DNA of 64,000 nucleotides from NCBI GenBank assembly GCA_022559985.1, contig JAFJTR010000058.1:140454-204453 (forward strand). Direction: 5' to 3'. This stretch comes from Parastagonospora avenae f. sp. tritici 18332-5. Its lineage: Eukaryota > Ascomycota > Dothideomycetes > Pleosporales > Phaeosphaeriaceae. Below the pieces are notes generated by a model. It saw only the letters and a list, made by a program, of their open reading frames with translations. It searched no databases and was not told the origin of the DNA. The translations under genes and the position numbers were made by a program. Shown here in pieces: positions 33,425 through 44,383 of this stretch (positions within the stretch are counted from its first letter, which is position 1; every line of letters starts with the position of its first letter).

Positions 33425-35230
33425 ACTCAGTGGTCTCGTATGATTGCCTGATCTGTACGCACTTTGCCGGAATAAGGAAACGCTCAATCTACGCAGATTA
33501 CATCTGCCTTTAAGCATACACTTCTCGGAGAAGAAGGACCGTGCGGCTTTACTCCCAGATGCGAGCATGACCTGCTGTCGCAAAGGGCTCCATCCCATCA
33601 TCCCCCGCTAAACTGAACAAGACTCTACAAGCGTGGCATTGACGGACAAAACTGCTTCTCGTCATGTTGCTCAGCAGGACGTCGGTGCGGCTCTCACGCT
33701 CAACATAGCACGAGCGGCTCCTGTCCGAACCACCCTCGAGGCCTCGTGTGCGACCGCGCTCGTGTCGTGAAACCCATCTGAGAGCCAGAGCGCCCAAGCG
33801 GGTAAAGAGACAGGTACACACACATGCAGCGAGTTCAGATATGTGGCGCATGCAATGCTGCTAGCCGCCCAGTTTCGTTTGCTGTTCTCTCCGAATCCTC
33901 GCTGATCGCACCATCGGAAGAGGATCCCCATGTTCATCCTCTATGGCGATTCTGTCCGGGGCCCGATTCCTGAATCCTGAACGCGGAACTTGACTAATCA
34001 TCATCACCCTCACAGTTGACATCAGAAATGTCCGAACACTTAGCCCCATACAGTCAGTCCATGTTCGTCTGAGCGTCAGCCTTCGGACTTCACACACCAA
34101 CTATCAACAAGTGCTGACAGCGCACTACTGTTTCAATCTGCGCGACAAGATAGGACGCCAACAACCGCTGACGTGCGAGACATTGTTGGTTACACCGCCT
34201 GCTGACAGCATTCATGACTACTTGTGACATACAATGCGAGTCTGACAGCATTCAGCCTCGTGCACCGTCACACCTACGGAGTAAATAGTCAGCAAGACTA
34301 CGGCGCAGTCAGTGGAACCTCGCAGTTGCCTCGAACTGGCTGACCGACCTGTCATAAATGTAAACGTGCCCCTCTCTCAGCCATCACCAGCACCCTTGGT
34401 AAGCGGCCGGTGCCATTATTATTAGCACACCACCAAACCACGCCGGAAGCGTGCTGGAAGCGAAGTCTCATCCACGGTGAGTGCGCAACATTGTGCGATC
34501 GCGTAACGGATAAATCGTAACCACATACCACATTGCGGGGTAGTAACATCCACCATCATGCTTTATAGGTAGGGTCTGCGGCCCGTGTTGAATATTCTGG
34601 AACGCAACTTCATCTAATATAACCACCACGCCTTACTTGGCCGGAAACCTTTGGTTGTCAATTGCTCATGCAATCAATGATCCGAACGTGGGCCGTACTA
34701 GCCGCATGATGTTATAGGCCTTCAGCGATTACTACTCTTGTTGTCTCCTCACTTATTCAACGAAGCGAAGCTGAGCCTCACTGCCCAGCTTCTAGCGTTA
34801 CAGTCTTTCGAGGGCCGATCCGGATTGAGGACATTGTCAGGTGGGAGTATATATGTCCGCCTGTCGAGAGGATAAGATATCAATCAAAAACAGTGTTACG
34901 CTTTGATGTTGTTGATCTAGTCCATGTCGCCGCATCGACGTGATGAAACCTTGGAAATCTGCGCAATTATCTCTGTTTGGCTGTTCTATCCGAACATGTT
35001 CTGCAATGTGGGGGCGCGCTTTCCCCGCTTCGTCCCAAAACATAGCATCATAGCCGAGATGCGAGGTCCAACTCCAGGATTCGTGATAACGTGATAACGT
35101 CTGGTACACTTCGTTTCGTACATCTTCCAACGCTATAATTGTACGCTTTGTCTACACGCTTTTTCAACCCAGCTTCACGTTCGCCTATATTTCGGCCCTC
35201 GAACGGAGCATTGCTTTCGATATCAACGTC

Positions 35231-37665
35231 ATGTCATCCCAGTATCCCATACCTCGTAAGCTATGGCAACATGCGGATCCAAGATCTACAGCCATGTGGA
35301 ATTTCATGCAGAAGTCGAATCAGAAACGGGGTCTGAACATGCAGGTATGCTATCGTGTTATCCCTCCCTACAGCAAAAGTCTACAATCGTGTGAGGTGGC
35401 ACGTGGTTTGAGTAGATCTCAGTCCAACTGTTAAATGAGAACTACACAAGGAGCCACTAAAAAACTTTCATCTTGCTGACCAACTTTTATAGACTTTTCG
35501 GGAACTCTACAAATGGAGTGTTGGCGAAAACCGGACTGACTTCTGGGAGGACATGTGGGATGCAAGTGGACTGATCTATGAGGGCAAGTACGATCAGGTC
35601 AGTTATTAACCCTAGTATATGAGCCTGACGCGAGTTGTCATGTTCCAGACCGCCGTTAATTCTCCCAAAGGTCGTGGATACGACACTCCCTATGGATGCG
35701 ATACCGCACTGGTTCCAGGGCACGAGTCTCAATTTTGCCGAGAACATTCTCTATTCAGCATCGCCCACGAACGCGTCGATCCGCTCCAAAGTCCATAAAG
35801 AAGACACAAAGATTGCTTTGACAGAAATTCGCGAGGGCAATACGGAAGTGCGACATCTGTCATGGGGTGAGCTGCGCAGACGCGTCGGTCTACTTACCAA
35901 TGCCTTCCGTGCTAAAGGCCTCAAGAAGGGTGACCGAGTCGCAATAGTCGCAAGTACAAGTTTCGACACATTCATCTGCTTCATGGCTATCACCAGCATA
36001 GGCGGGCTTTTCAGCTCTAGCAGTACGGACATGGGTACAAAAGGCATTCTCGAGCGCTTACTCCAGATCAAGCCCGCGTACGTCTTTGTTGATGATTGGG
36101 CTGTCTATAATGGTAAGACTCTAGACCTAAGACCGAAGATCAAGGAAATAGTTGAAGTCATGAAAAGTGAGCCTGGCTTTCAAGGTATTGTAACGCAACC
36201 CAGATTCCCAGGAAAGCCGGCGAGCGTTGAGGGACTGGCGAAAACCGTCACTTTGGACGACTTCCTGGACGCTGCAAACGGAGAGGAACTGCTGCAATTC
36301 GAAAGAGTTGCCTTTAGAGATCCTTTTCTAATCGTGTATTCGAGTGGCACAACGGGAGTACCAAAATGTATAGTGCACTCGGTCGGTGGAGTCCTCATGA
36401 GTGTCACCAAAGAAAGCCTTCTACACAGGGAAATGGGACCAGAGAGTGTCATGTTGCAGTATACGACGGTAAGTTATTGTACCCCCTGCTATAGGCTTGT
36501 AAAAGCTGACTTTAGAAGACTGGCTGGATCATGTACCTTGTTTCGGTGCAATGCTGCTTCACTGGCACGCGATCGATCCTGTATGATGGATCACCATTTC
36601 AGCCTGATCCACAAACATTTCTCTCTATCCTCCAGGAGCAGAAAGTTACAGATTTGGGCACATCTCCGCGATTCTTGCACGAACTGCAAAAGCGGAACAT
36701 AGTCCCAAGGAATTTTCTGGACTTGTCGTCACTCCGATCCGTCTGCGCGACCGGAATGGTACTTCCTGAATCCCAATTTGAGTGGTTCTACGACGTTGGT
36801 TTTCCCTCGGCTGTTCAACTACGTAACATTTCTGGTGGTACCGACTTGGCCGGATGTTTTGGCATTGAGAACCCACTCGAACCCGTCTATATGGGTGGCT
36901 GTCAGGGTCCATGCCTAGGCACGAAACTCGAAGTTTATGACAGTCTTGTCGAGTCCGGTCCTGGACACGCCGTCCCTGATGGCCAGCCTGGTGAGCTTGT
37001 TGCCACGGCCAGTTTTCCAAACCAGCCTGTGTTCTTCTGGGGTGACACTACGGGTGAGCGATACCAGAACGCATACTACAAGCGTTTTCCAAACGTATGG
37101 ACGCATGGCGATTTCATCCAGATCCACCCTTCCACTGGACAAATCATGTTCCTCGGTCGTGCCGACGGGGTCCTGAACCCGTCTGGTGTCCGCTTCGGCA
37201 GCAGTGATATTTATTCAGTCATCGAGACGCATTTCCCGGAAATTGCGGACAGCATATGTGTTGGTCAACGACGGCCACAGGATAATGATGAGAGCGTCAT
37301 GCTGTTCTTGAAGATGAATGAAGGAAAGCAGTTTACGCCCACGCTGATTAAGAACGTCAAGAATAAGATCGCGGAAGAGAGGAGTAGACGGCACGTGCCC
37401 CGATACGTGTTCCAGACGTGGGACATTCCGGTATGTACATGCCTTCCCGAGCTACAAGAGTGTTGTCAATTGCTGACGTGGCGCACAGACTACAGTCAAC
37501 TTGAAGAAGGTTGAGCTGCCGGTGAAGCAGATTGTGTCGGGTCGCATCATCAAGGCCAGTGGTACGCTGGCAAATCCCGAGAGCTTAAAGTTCTATGAGC
37601 AGTTTGCGAGGGTGGAGGAGGTGCTGGAGCGAGCAAAGAAGGGCGACATTAGAAGTAAGCTATAG
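35231..37665 (+). CDS. Acetoacetyl-CoA synthetase
   Basis: Five exons: 35231-35344, 35493-35597, 35671-36468, 36516-37430, 37489-37665; 702 residues. It activates acetoacetate with ATP and CoA in the cytosol. The N-terminal ACAS_N-type segment (WSVGENRTDFWEDMWD) is followed by WFQGTSLNFAENIL, the AMP-binding signature IVYSSGTTGVPK (about 294-305), GWIMYLVSVQCCFTGTRSIL and GRADGVLNPSGVRFGSSDIY. The C-terminus carries the acylation-loop Lys (SGRIIKASGTLANPESL). The length fits the family. The second intron ends in an unusual aaag: the in-frame junction is CAG to GTC GTG at 35671, and the nearer ccag at 35648 would break the frame. The gene lies 255 bases before the AT-hook gene on the same strand. 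Confidence 0.95.
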
Positions 37666-37920
37666 AGGGATGCGGTTGCACGTAGCCTGCGCGAATTCAA
37701 GGTTTGCAGCTCGAATTGTAAAGTTGCTTCCGTGGCTTCTCTTACCTGCATGTCGACTGCTATAGTGAAGGTGATGTCAAGCCACATGCAGACTGGAGGG
37801 CACCAGCGTGACACGGGTTGCCTTTCCTGCACCGGAGCAAACAGACTCAGCAACACTGCACAGCACCCAATTGCGGCCGCACAACTCCTCCACGACAATC
37901 CACGACAATTGCACTCCACA

Positions 37921-39249
37921 ATGCCTCCCAAAGCGCAGACAAATGTCTTGCGCGGTCGTGGTCGACCCAAGAGAGCCGCTGCTAGCGAGGCGACGCCCGC
38001 GCCTGTCGCAAACGCGCCCGAGAAGAAACGCCGTCGCGTCGCAAAGGTGGACGCAGTCGAGGCCCTGGCTGAGTCGCCAAAGAAGCGCGGTCGACCTGCA
38101 AAAGTACAACAGGACGAGCCTGTCGCCGTGTTGGAGGCCCCCAGGCGTAGCCGACGCTCGCTCGTTGCGCCCGAAGCTCCCGTCGTAGAAGCTAAGAAGC
38201 GCATGGGACGGCTAGTAAAGAAGGGAGTCGTTGAAGCACCCGTCACAGTACCAAAGCAGCGCGCAGCTCGTTCAACCAAGGCCCATGTCACAGATGTAGA
38301 CGTACCTGCCGCCCCAAAGCCTCGTGGCCGCCCAGCTCGGAACGCCGCCGCTGTCGACCTCAGTCGCGTCGCAGGCACCTCGCGCGTAACCAAATCGCGC
38401 AGCAAGCCAACTCCAAGAGCCACCACCATCGCCACCAAGACAGCCCCTGTCACACGTATGGACCCACGCATGCGCTCTAAACTCCGTACCCGTGCCCCTC
38501 CAGCACAGAAGGTCAAGGAAGACGTAGCGCCGCAGCCGACCAAACGTCGCGGCAGGCCCCCCAAGACCAACAGTGCCGCCGTACAAGCGCCCTCGCCAAA
38601 GAAGCCTGTCGGTCGCAAAGCTACAAAAGCAGCCGTCTCCAAGCCCAGAGCTCCGCGCAAGAAGCGAGGCTACACTACATTCGACATCCCTGACAAGTTC
38701 GCCGCTCAAGTTCGGCAGTATATCCAGGAGCTGGAAGATGCCGACTCTCTCCCAACCCCCGTTGAGGATGAGGCCGAACCCGAGGCAGGAGCTGAGGAGG
38801 CCGCTGCCACCGCTGAAGCTGAGGACGAGGATGAAGCTGATGAGGAAGGTGGTGACACGGTTATCGAGGAGGAAGGTGGTGACACGGTTATCGAGGAGGA
38901 AGTCTTCGTCACCAGCGCAACAGCTGGCGCTGTCCTTGAAGGCGCTCTTACCTCAGAGGCAAATGCGGACCAAGACCTGAATGCAGATGGCGAGGAAGAG
39001 CATCTCCAAGACGAGTACAATCAAGATATCGTTGACCAGGACTCTGTCGACGAGTCAGCTGAGCCCGCCGCAGAAGTCGACCTCGAGATGAGCTTTCAGG
39101 AAGAGGAAGTCTACATGGACGGGGATGCTGATGATGTGGATGCGCTTGCCCAACAAGGCGACGCAAACATGGAGAGCCCCGGCGAGGATACCGAAGTACA
39201 TGCTCATGACGTCGAATCAAGCGCCGCAGTTGGATTCCTTTTCAACTAG
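37921..39249 (+). CDS. AT-hook DNA-binding protein with acidic C-terminus
   Basis: A single exon of 442 residues. Four AT-hook cores are visible: LRGRGRPKRA, PKKRGRPAKV, PKPRGRPARN and TKRRGRPPKT. Each is the GRP tripeptide in basic surroundings that binds the minor groove of A/T-rich DNA. The middle is Lys/Arg/Pro/Ala-rich. The segment RGYTTFDIPDKFAAQVRQYI may be a short ordered module. The last 150 residues are strongly acidic and include an exact 27-base duplication encoding EGGDTVIEE twice. A chromatin role in the nucleus is likely; no catalytic domain is seen. The frame is open upstream to 37732, but the ATG at 37921 follows a Kozak-like cacaatg and starts the basic domain, so it is preferred. 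Confidence 0.85.
   Translation: MPPKAQTNVLRGRGRPKRAAASEATPAPVANAPEKKRRRVAKVDAVEALAESPKKRGRPAKVQQDEPVAVLEAPRRSRRSLVAPEAPVVEAKKRMGRLVKKGVVEAPVTVPKQRAARSTKAHVTDVDVPAAPKPRGRPARNAAAVDLSRVAGTSRVTKSRSKPTPRATTIATKTAPVTRMDPRMRSKLRTRAPPAQKVKEDVAPQPTKRRGRPPKTNSAAVQAPSPKKPVGRKATKAAVSKPRAPRKKRGYTTFDIPDKFAAQVRQYIQELEDADSLPTPVEDEAEPEAGAEEAAATAEAEDEDEADEEGGDTVIEEEGGDTVIEEEVFVTSATAGAVLEGALTSEANADQDLNADGEEEHLQDEYNQDIVDQDSVDESAEPAAEVDLEMSFQEEEVYMDGDADDVDALAQQGDANMESPGEDTEVHAHDVESSAAVGFLFN
38845..38898 (+). repeat. 27-base exact tandem duplication in the AT-hook gene
   Basis: Two identical in-frame copies of a 27-base unit beginning gaaggtggtgacacgg. Confidence 0.95.
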
Positions 39250-39639
39250 GTTACTCTGATAGACTAGGTCTATGCACAGCTAGCCTAATAGCGCTACTCC
39301 AGGTTCTCAGCGCAGAAGGCAAGCAGCATTTGGAATGGATGACAATGTTTGTGATCCGCAATCGTGCGTATAGTACAGGCATAAGTGCTACAAGAAGGCT
39401 CTTCTGCTGCAGAGCTATGCATTATAACAGTCTTGTAGAAGCGTATATTAAAGAGTTCGCGCTCTTATATGAACGTACCTCACGGGCGAGTCGCCCACTT
39501 TTGCCAAGCCCCCATCAAACTCTACCTATGTACGCGATGCCTCAACAACACCACAAGATAGAACCTTCTAAGGAACGTCGGATACAGAATGCCCTCTAGG
39601 CTCTTAAATAAGACGCGACACTCTCTCAGCGACACGCTG
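39250..39639. other. Intergenic tail of the AT-hook gene
   Basis: 390 bases between the AT-hook stop and the first transposon remnant. No gene is seen. Confidence 0.5.
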
Positions 39640-39944
39640 TGTCACGAGAGGGAACGAGCAGGAACGTCAGAGCTTGCGGGGAAGCTTAATTAGTATACTA
39701 CGTACAGATCTCAGGTGTAATATAAGACGTTGTGTACAGAACAGAGCAAGGTGCAGAGGCAGAAAGGAACATAAGCAGAAAAAAGCTCGAGCGCGGACGC
39801 TAAGCCTACGCGGAGATAGTCAGGAGGCGCATCGGCGGTTCTGCGGTTGCTAACGATTAGAGCCTTTTGCGGAGCAGTACTACCCGTGTAGTGTGGTACT
39901 GTTAAGTATAGTAGTCTGGGGTGTCAGGGTACGTTACCGTGACA
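39640..39944 (+). mobile_element. Solo LTR-like element (TGTCACG...CGTGACA type)
   Basis: It begins tgtcacgagagg and ends ttaccgtgaca, so its ends are short inverted repeats around TG...CA. The first 99 bases match the element starting at 63902 at all but six positions. No target duplication is visible (cgctg before, gtacc after). A run of 15 C follows at 39948-39962. The 3' boundary is inferred from the inverted end only. Confidence 0.65.
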
Positions 39945-39947
39945 GTA

Positions 39948-39962
39948 CCCCCCCCCCCCCCC
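39948..39962 (+). repeat. Homopolymer run of 15 C
   Basis: Directly follows the LTR-like element; such runs also occur inside the nested LTRs at 56.8 and 59.4 kb. Confidence 0.9.
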
Positions 39963-40037
39963 TACACTCGAGCTCCTGCGAGCGTCGTTGCACTTGTGTT
40001 CGTTGCAGTTCGTACTGCGATCTTAGGGGGTTCTAGT

Positions 40038-40223
40038 TGTGAGATTCAAGGGGTTCTTGATGATGTTGATGATTGATTGTCTTGTAGTCTGATCTATGAA
40101 CAGGTAGCTTTTTATCCCCCACCCTTGTGCGACCAGCTGCGCGGTCCATTCCATGCAGTTCCATTCCGTGCAGTTCCATTCCAGCCGAGCCTGTGTTACG
40201 GCCAGCCTTGCTCATATCTGACA
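40038..40223 (-). mobile_element. Solo LTR of the copia family, inverted
   Basis: Reverse complement of the 186-base LTR that bounds the copia element at 53216-61123. It ends in the diagnostic catatctgaca and contains cagctgcgcggtccattcc. No 5-base target duplication is seen. Confidence 0.85.
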
Positions 40224-40325
40224 GATCTATATAGACATGAAGTCACGCGCTAAACCTCGATAGGACTAGTGCGGGAGTGAGGGAAGGTGAGATGGATCGC
40301 GCCTTGGGCAGAATACCTGAGGGCC

Positions 40326-41280
40326 ATGGCTGACAACATGCCGGCTGGCAAACACAAGGTTAAAGTCGCCAAAAATAATGGGAAGCTACTGAAAGACCAC
40401 TTCGAATACGAAGACAAAGATTACGAACTTGCACCCTGGGATAAGAATACTTACAAAACTCAAAAAAAACCCCGATACATTGACTGGATCTGTAGGTATA
40501 CATCTCAACATGATGCAAGGATGCCCATTCCTCTGCAATGTCACATAGGCTCCTCTCGAGTTCCTTCGTGTTACGCCGTCCATTTCTCTTAGGTCAGCAT
40601 ACTGGAGTTGCTACTTGGATATCCTCCACTAAGCACTTTATTATGACAGAAGCAAGCTGATTTGCATGTTAGCTTCTCAGTGGCCCGGCAAAGCCAGTGG
40701 CGACCCACCAAATCCATGGGAGTACGAGCTGGTTGTGTTGACCAGCGACGTCAATGGAAAGAAAGAAATCGTATGTTCAAAGCCTTAGAGAGTAACCACA
40801 GCTGACCGTTGTAGCTTTGGGGAAACAAAAAGATCTTTGTGAAGCCCGAGCTTGAAAAGGACGACAAGACCATGAAAGCGATTCAACAAAACACGGAGAC
40901 TCTTGAATGGCTCTTTCAAAACATCTATTGGGACTCGGACAAGAAATCCAAGGCTGAGTGGAAAGACAACAAGGGCACTTGCAAAGCGGTATATCGCTTT
41001 GCGACGGCGATGAGCGTATCACAGTACCACAGCGAGCCGTAAGTGAAACTACATATTGTGCGCCGGAACAGGTACACTCTGCAGTCGAGTTTAATGCTCA
41101 GGGGCTGGCTATCTACACCTTTCTGTTAGAAATTCTTGCTGACAGCTTCTTCCCAGATTTATCGCGGAAGCGTTAAGGGCCCACGTTCGACAAGTGGGAG
41201 ACGCATTTGAGCTCATAGAGGAGAAATTTCTAGCTAAAAAAACGGATGCAAATGGTCAGAAATATAAAGAAAGGGGCTAA
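40326..41280 (+). CDS. Unknown Lys-rich protein, probably truncated by in-frame stops
   Basis: Four exons: 40326-40491, 40673-40770, 40815-41038, 41157-41280; 203 residues to the first stop. It reads MADNMPAGKHKVKVAKNNGK, then NPWEYELVVLTSDVNGKKEI and LEWLFQNIYWDSDKKSKAEW. After TAA at 41278 the same frame stays protein-like (KKEWLDWVKGVHKDQLKKLN ... GLFFRAQKEPDCGSEPKDD). It meets a second TAA near 41478 and then runs MKKRVKLLVEVYEGMKPVEE to TGA at 41559. The full gene was therefore probably about 295 residues, and both stops could derive from CAA. The start lies 103 bases from a solo LTR. No domain is recognised. Confidence 0.6.
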
Positions 41281-41559
41281 AAAAAGGAATGGCTTGACTG
41301 GGTGAAGGGTGTCCACAAAGACCAACTGAAAAAGCTCAACGATGCGATGGCAGATAACATCAAACTATTCAAAACCGGCAAGTCGGACTATGTCAATCCC
41401 TGGAAGAGATGGGACTACAATGGGCTCTTTTTCAGAGCTCAAAAAGAACCGGATTGTGGGTCCGAACCAAAAGACGATTAAATGAAGAAAAGGGTTAAGC
41501 TGTTAGTTGAAGTCTACGAGGGTATGAAACCTGTGGAAGAGGAGTTAAAGCTGGATTGA
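41281..41559 (+). pseudogene. In-frame continuation of the unknown gene beyond two TAA stops
   Basis: The frame of the last exon continues for about 90 codons, interrupted only by one further TAA (after PKDD), with the same Lys/Trp-rich character as the upstream exons. Confidence 0.5.
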
Positions 41560-42048
41560 GGCATCTACTGGAGGATGTGCATAGCCATGCAGTTGTACCA
41601 TTGTCGAATACATGCCATGAGCTTGAGGCGCGTGCGGGAGTTTATACGAGAGATTGGCCTGTCGGTAGTTTTTCCTTGGTAGTCTCACAACTTGAAGCCA
41701 TGCTAACTTCGAGCGCTTTATTTAGGTGTTTTCGCCTTTCGCATGGATTTTATCATCACACGCATTGCCCCTCCTGTTACTACTCATGCAATGTGCGCTG
41801 CAAAATCTATAGTACTTCACGAGCACCGTGTACAACATACCGCCGGGGTCTATAGCCAAAAGCGTCTCAAACTCGAACAGACAACAAAAACAGCGCGCTT
41901 TTATACTTATAGAACTCTTGGTTCATTCAACGTTCTTGTTTAACAGTGCGTGAATTCCTAACATCAGTGCTGTTTCATCACTCTTTGCAGCGTGTTAACC
42001 TGATCCCAGATCCCATATTAAATACCAACCTACCAGCCCGCTTAAATT
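41560..42048. other. Intergenic region
   Basis: 489 bases between the 3' ends of convergent genes. Nothing was recognised. Confidence 0.5.
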
Positions 42049-43793
42049 TCATAGTTCCCCTTCGTAGCCATACATATAGCCTACCGGAATGTCGTTCCTC
42101 CAACTATATTTCATCCAGCGATCTTCGTCCATATATACAATCTTGGCATCTGGTCCCGCAACGGCGGTCCATGCAGCTTGAACCTCTTCCCATATCTCGG
42201 CATTGTTAACCCGCCAGTACAGTCTGTCTTGGTTGATATACGCTGCGTCTCCGGGGACATATGGGTTGCTGAGACTGAAATCGAGTGGGTCTCTGCGAGG
42301 CGACCGGGGCATACCAGCGCGCAGGTACCACAGCTCGAAAACACGCGACACGACAGGCCAATCGCTGAGTTCAGTCGGACCTTCCAACGAAGAACCAAGT
42401 TTCAGGATGAATTTCTTAAGACTCTGGAAGCGCTCCACAGCAGCCGCAGCATTTAAGAGAAACAATGAAAACGTATCCGGGTCAGGACGAGACCGAAATG
42501 TGTCATATGGCACAACGCCAGTTCTAAATGGCCCATCTTCGTAAATCCGTTGATTATGGTCAGAGTCTTCTGAGGGTGGGTTACGGCGTAGTTCGCGGAC
42601 CCGCTGCCGGGCCTCCATATCCTGCTCTCTCCAGAATTCATTCCATTCGGAATCCCTACGGGACCTTTCTATAGCATCTTCATCTTTCTGGAAGTACCAT
42701 CGTCCGTCGGCTGTCTGCGGCCTAAATTGTAGCTCAAACTCAACAAGTGAAGAGAATGGTGTGCCGGGATAATCGATAATGGCCCGGAAGAATTCCGGGC
42801 ATACGACAAGTCCACCATGGAGCTGGAGTGTCACCAAGTTCGGAAAAGACGCGAAGTGGCTGACCATACGAAACCACGGCTCGTGGCTGTAGTTGCCTTC
42901 GTCTACAAGCTTATGCACTGGAATGTGCTCATTGCCAATAGAAAGCGAGCTACTAGATATTCGTATTTCTCGCAGATGGTCACTTGGCATGCTGCATATC
43001 GATGATACGAAGCCTAAGAATATCAGCCTTGAGCCTGCACCATATATGTGGAGTACGAACAATCCTTACGCTCCATTCTCTTGAGCCGACCATACTCATA
43101 CGAATCCAATGTTCCGAGACGCAGTTTTACTAGATCCGGAAGTCTAGCAACGATACTTGGTATCCATGTCAGTTTGAGGTCCTTCAGATCCCCAACGCCA
43201 ACATATTCAAACTCCCGTACACCCCGCACAGTTGGTATGGTCGTGTCATGCAAGAATTCAATCTCTCCGGACATGGCTTCCGCTTCCCGAGTTTCTCGCA
43301 ATGAATGTTTGCCACGTGAAATCCCATATATTTTCCAGCATGGAACGCCTGATGATATTTCTAACTCATGAGACTTAGTACGACGAAGGCCTTTGTTGAA
43401 GGACAGGGACAGTGGCCGCTTATCGACCGAGCGATCAGCTAAGGCCGCTAGGATAGCAAACAGCTTGACAATGGATGATGAGAATGCGGCGCTGTCCGCT
43501 TCTCTGTCTGGCGGTGATTCAACGGCACAACAACCGTCTGCGTTTGGTGGGACAGGTAGGACAAAATTAACGAGCAACTTGGCCAGATAGGTCCGACGTG
43601 CGATATCATCGCCGTCAAACAGCGCGACAAATTTATCCAAATCATCCGTCGTAATGGCGAGTTTCCGAAAGGTGAGTCGTTCGATCGAGGCCTTCCATTC
43701 TCGCGATATCGTGCTGTATTGCGCAAGGTTTTCGTCGTCGTCCAGGCCGCTGGCAATGATGTGCGCCAATATCTCAGAAGGAAGTTTATTCAT
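42049..43793 (-). CDS. F-box protein of unknown target
   Basis: Two exons on the minus strand, 43070-43793 and 42049-43013, with a 56-base intron (gtaagg...ttag); 562 residues. The N-terminus MNKLPSEILAHIIASGLDDD ... YSTISREWKASIERLTFRKL is a typical fungal F-box, which should bind Skp1 in an SCF ubiquitin ligase. The rest resembles the leucine-rich regions of fungal F-box families (IVARLPDLVKLRLGTLDSYE, FPNLVTLQLHGGLVVCPEFF). It ends with a charged segment (WRNDIPVGYMYGYEGEL). The frame is open upstream to 43946 without an ATG, so 43793 is taken as the start. The target is unknown. Confidence 0.85.
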
Positions 43794-44383
43794 TGTGTCG
43801 AACTTTGCTAGATAATGTTCCGCAAATTGAATTTGGATGAACAGATGATGGGGGCGGGGAGGGCCTGAGAGTAAGTAGTCAATGTGGCACCGGGGCGTTG
43901 TTATACGGAGATCGCGCCCGTGCGGCGGCACTGCTAAAGCGCCCACTAACTTTAGATCTTTTGCATGCTTTCAATCGCCGTGGGGCTGAATCGGGCGGTA
44001 GATGACTTTGTTGCGAAAGCGCCTTCCATTACTGGCGACCATAGGTATCATAAAATCGGTCGGCAAGTGCCGCTTTGATTCTCCGAGATAGAAGCCTCGC
44101 GACGCCAACTTATCGGGCCGTCCACGAGTGCTATTTGAAAAGTAGTCATAGGCAATTGCTATGAAAAGACATTCATTAGAAATGCATACGGTGCATTTCT
44201 AGAGTGAGATTGGAATTCTGGCTGACCAAAAATCACGTGATGCAATTGTCTCACCTAGCTGGAGGAGACGGGATCATAAGCACGGTAAGCACCAACAGCG
44301 GCTGACGCACCTCGAGGAAAACTTCATTGTACTTGAAGGGGTATCTCAGTGGTATCGACAGATGACAGACACGCAATAGGCAT
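43794..44383. promoter_or_regulatory. Promoter region of the F-box gene with two palindromes
   Basis: It contains a 10-base perfect palindrome atcacgtgat (44232-44241, a CACGTG E-box). It also contains an inverted repeat tagaaatgca/tgcatttcta with a 5-base loop (44177-44201). Neither is assigned to a factor. Confidence 0.4.

Larger units (their letters stand above)
31907..35230. other. Long intergenic region between divergent genes
   Basis: About 3.3 kb of mixed sequence holding the promoters of two divergent genes. Small tandem repeats are present (listed separately). Frames at 32696-33139 and 33549-33851 lack domains and overlap others. No transposon was recognised. Confidence 0.45.
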
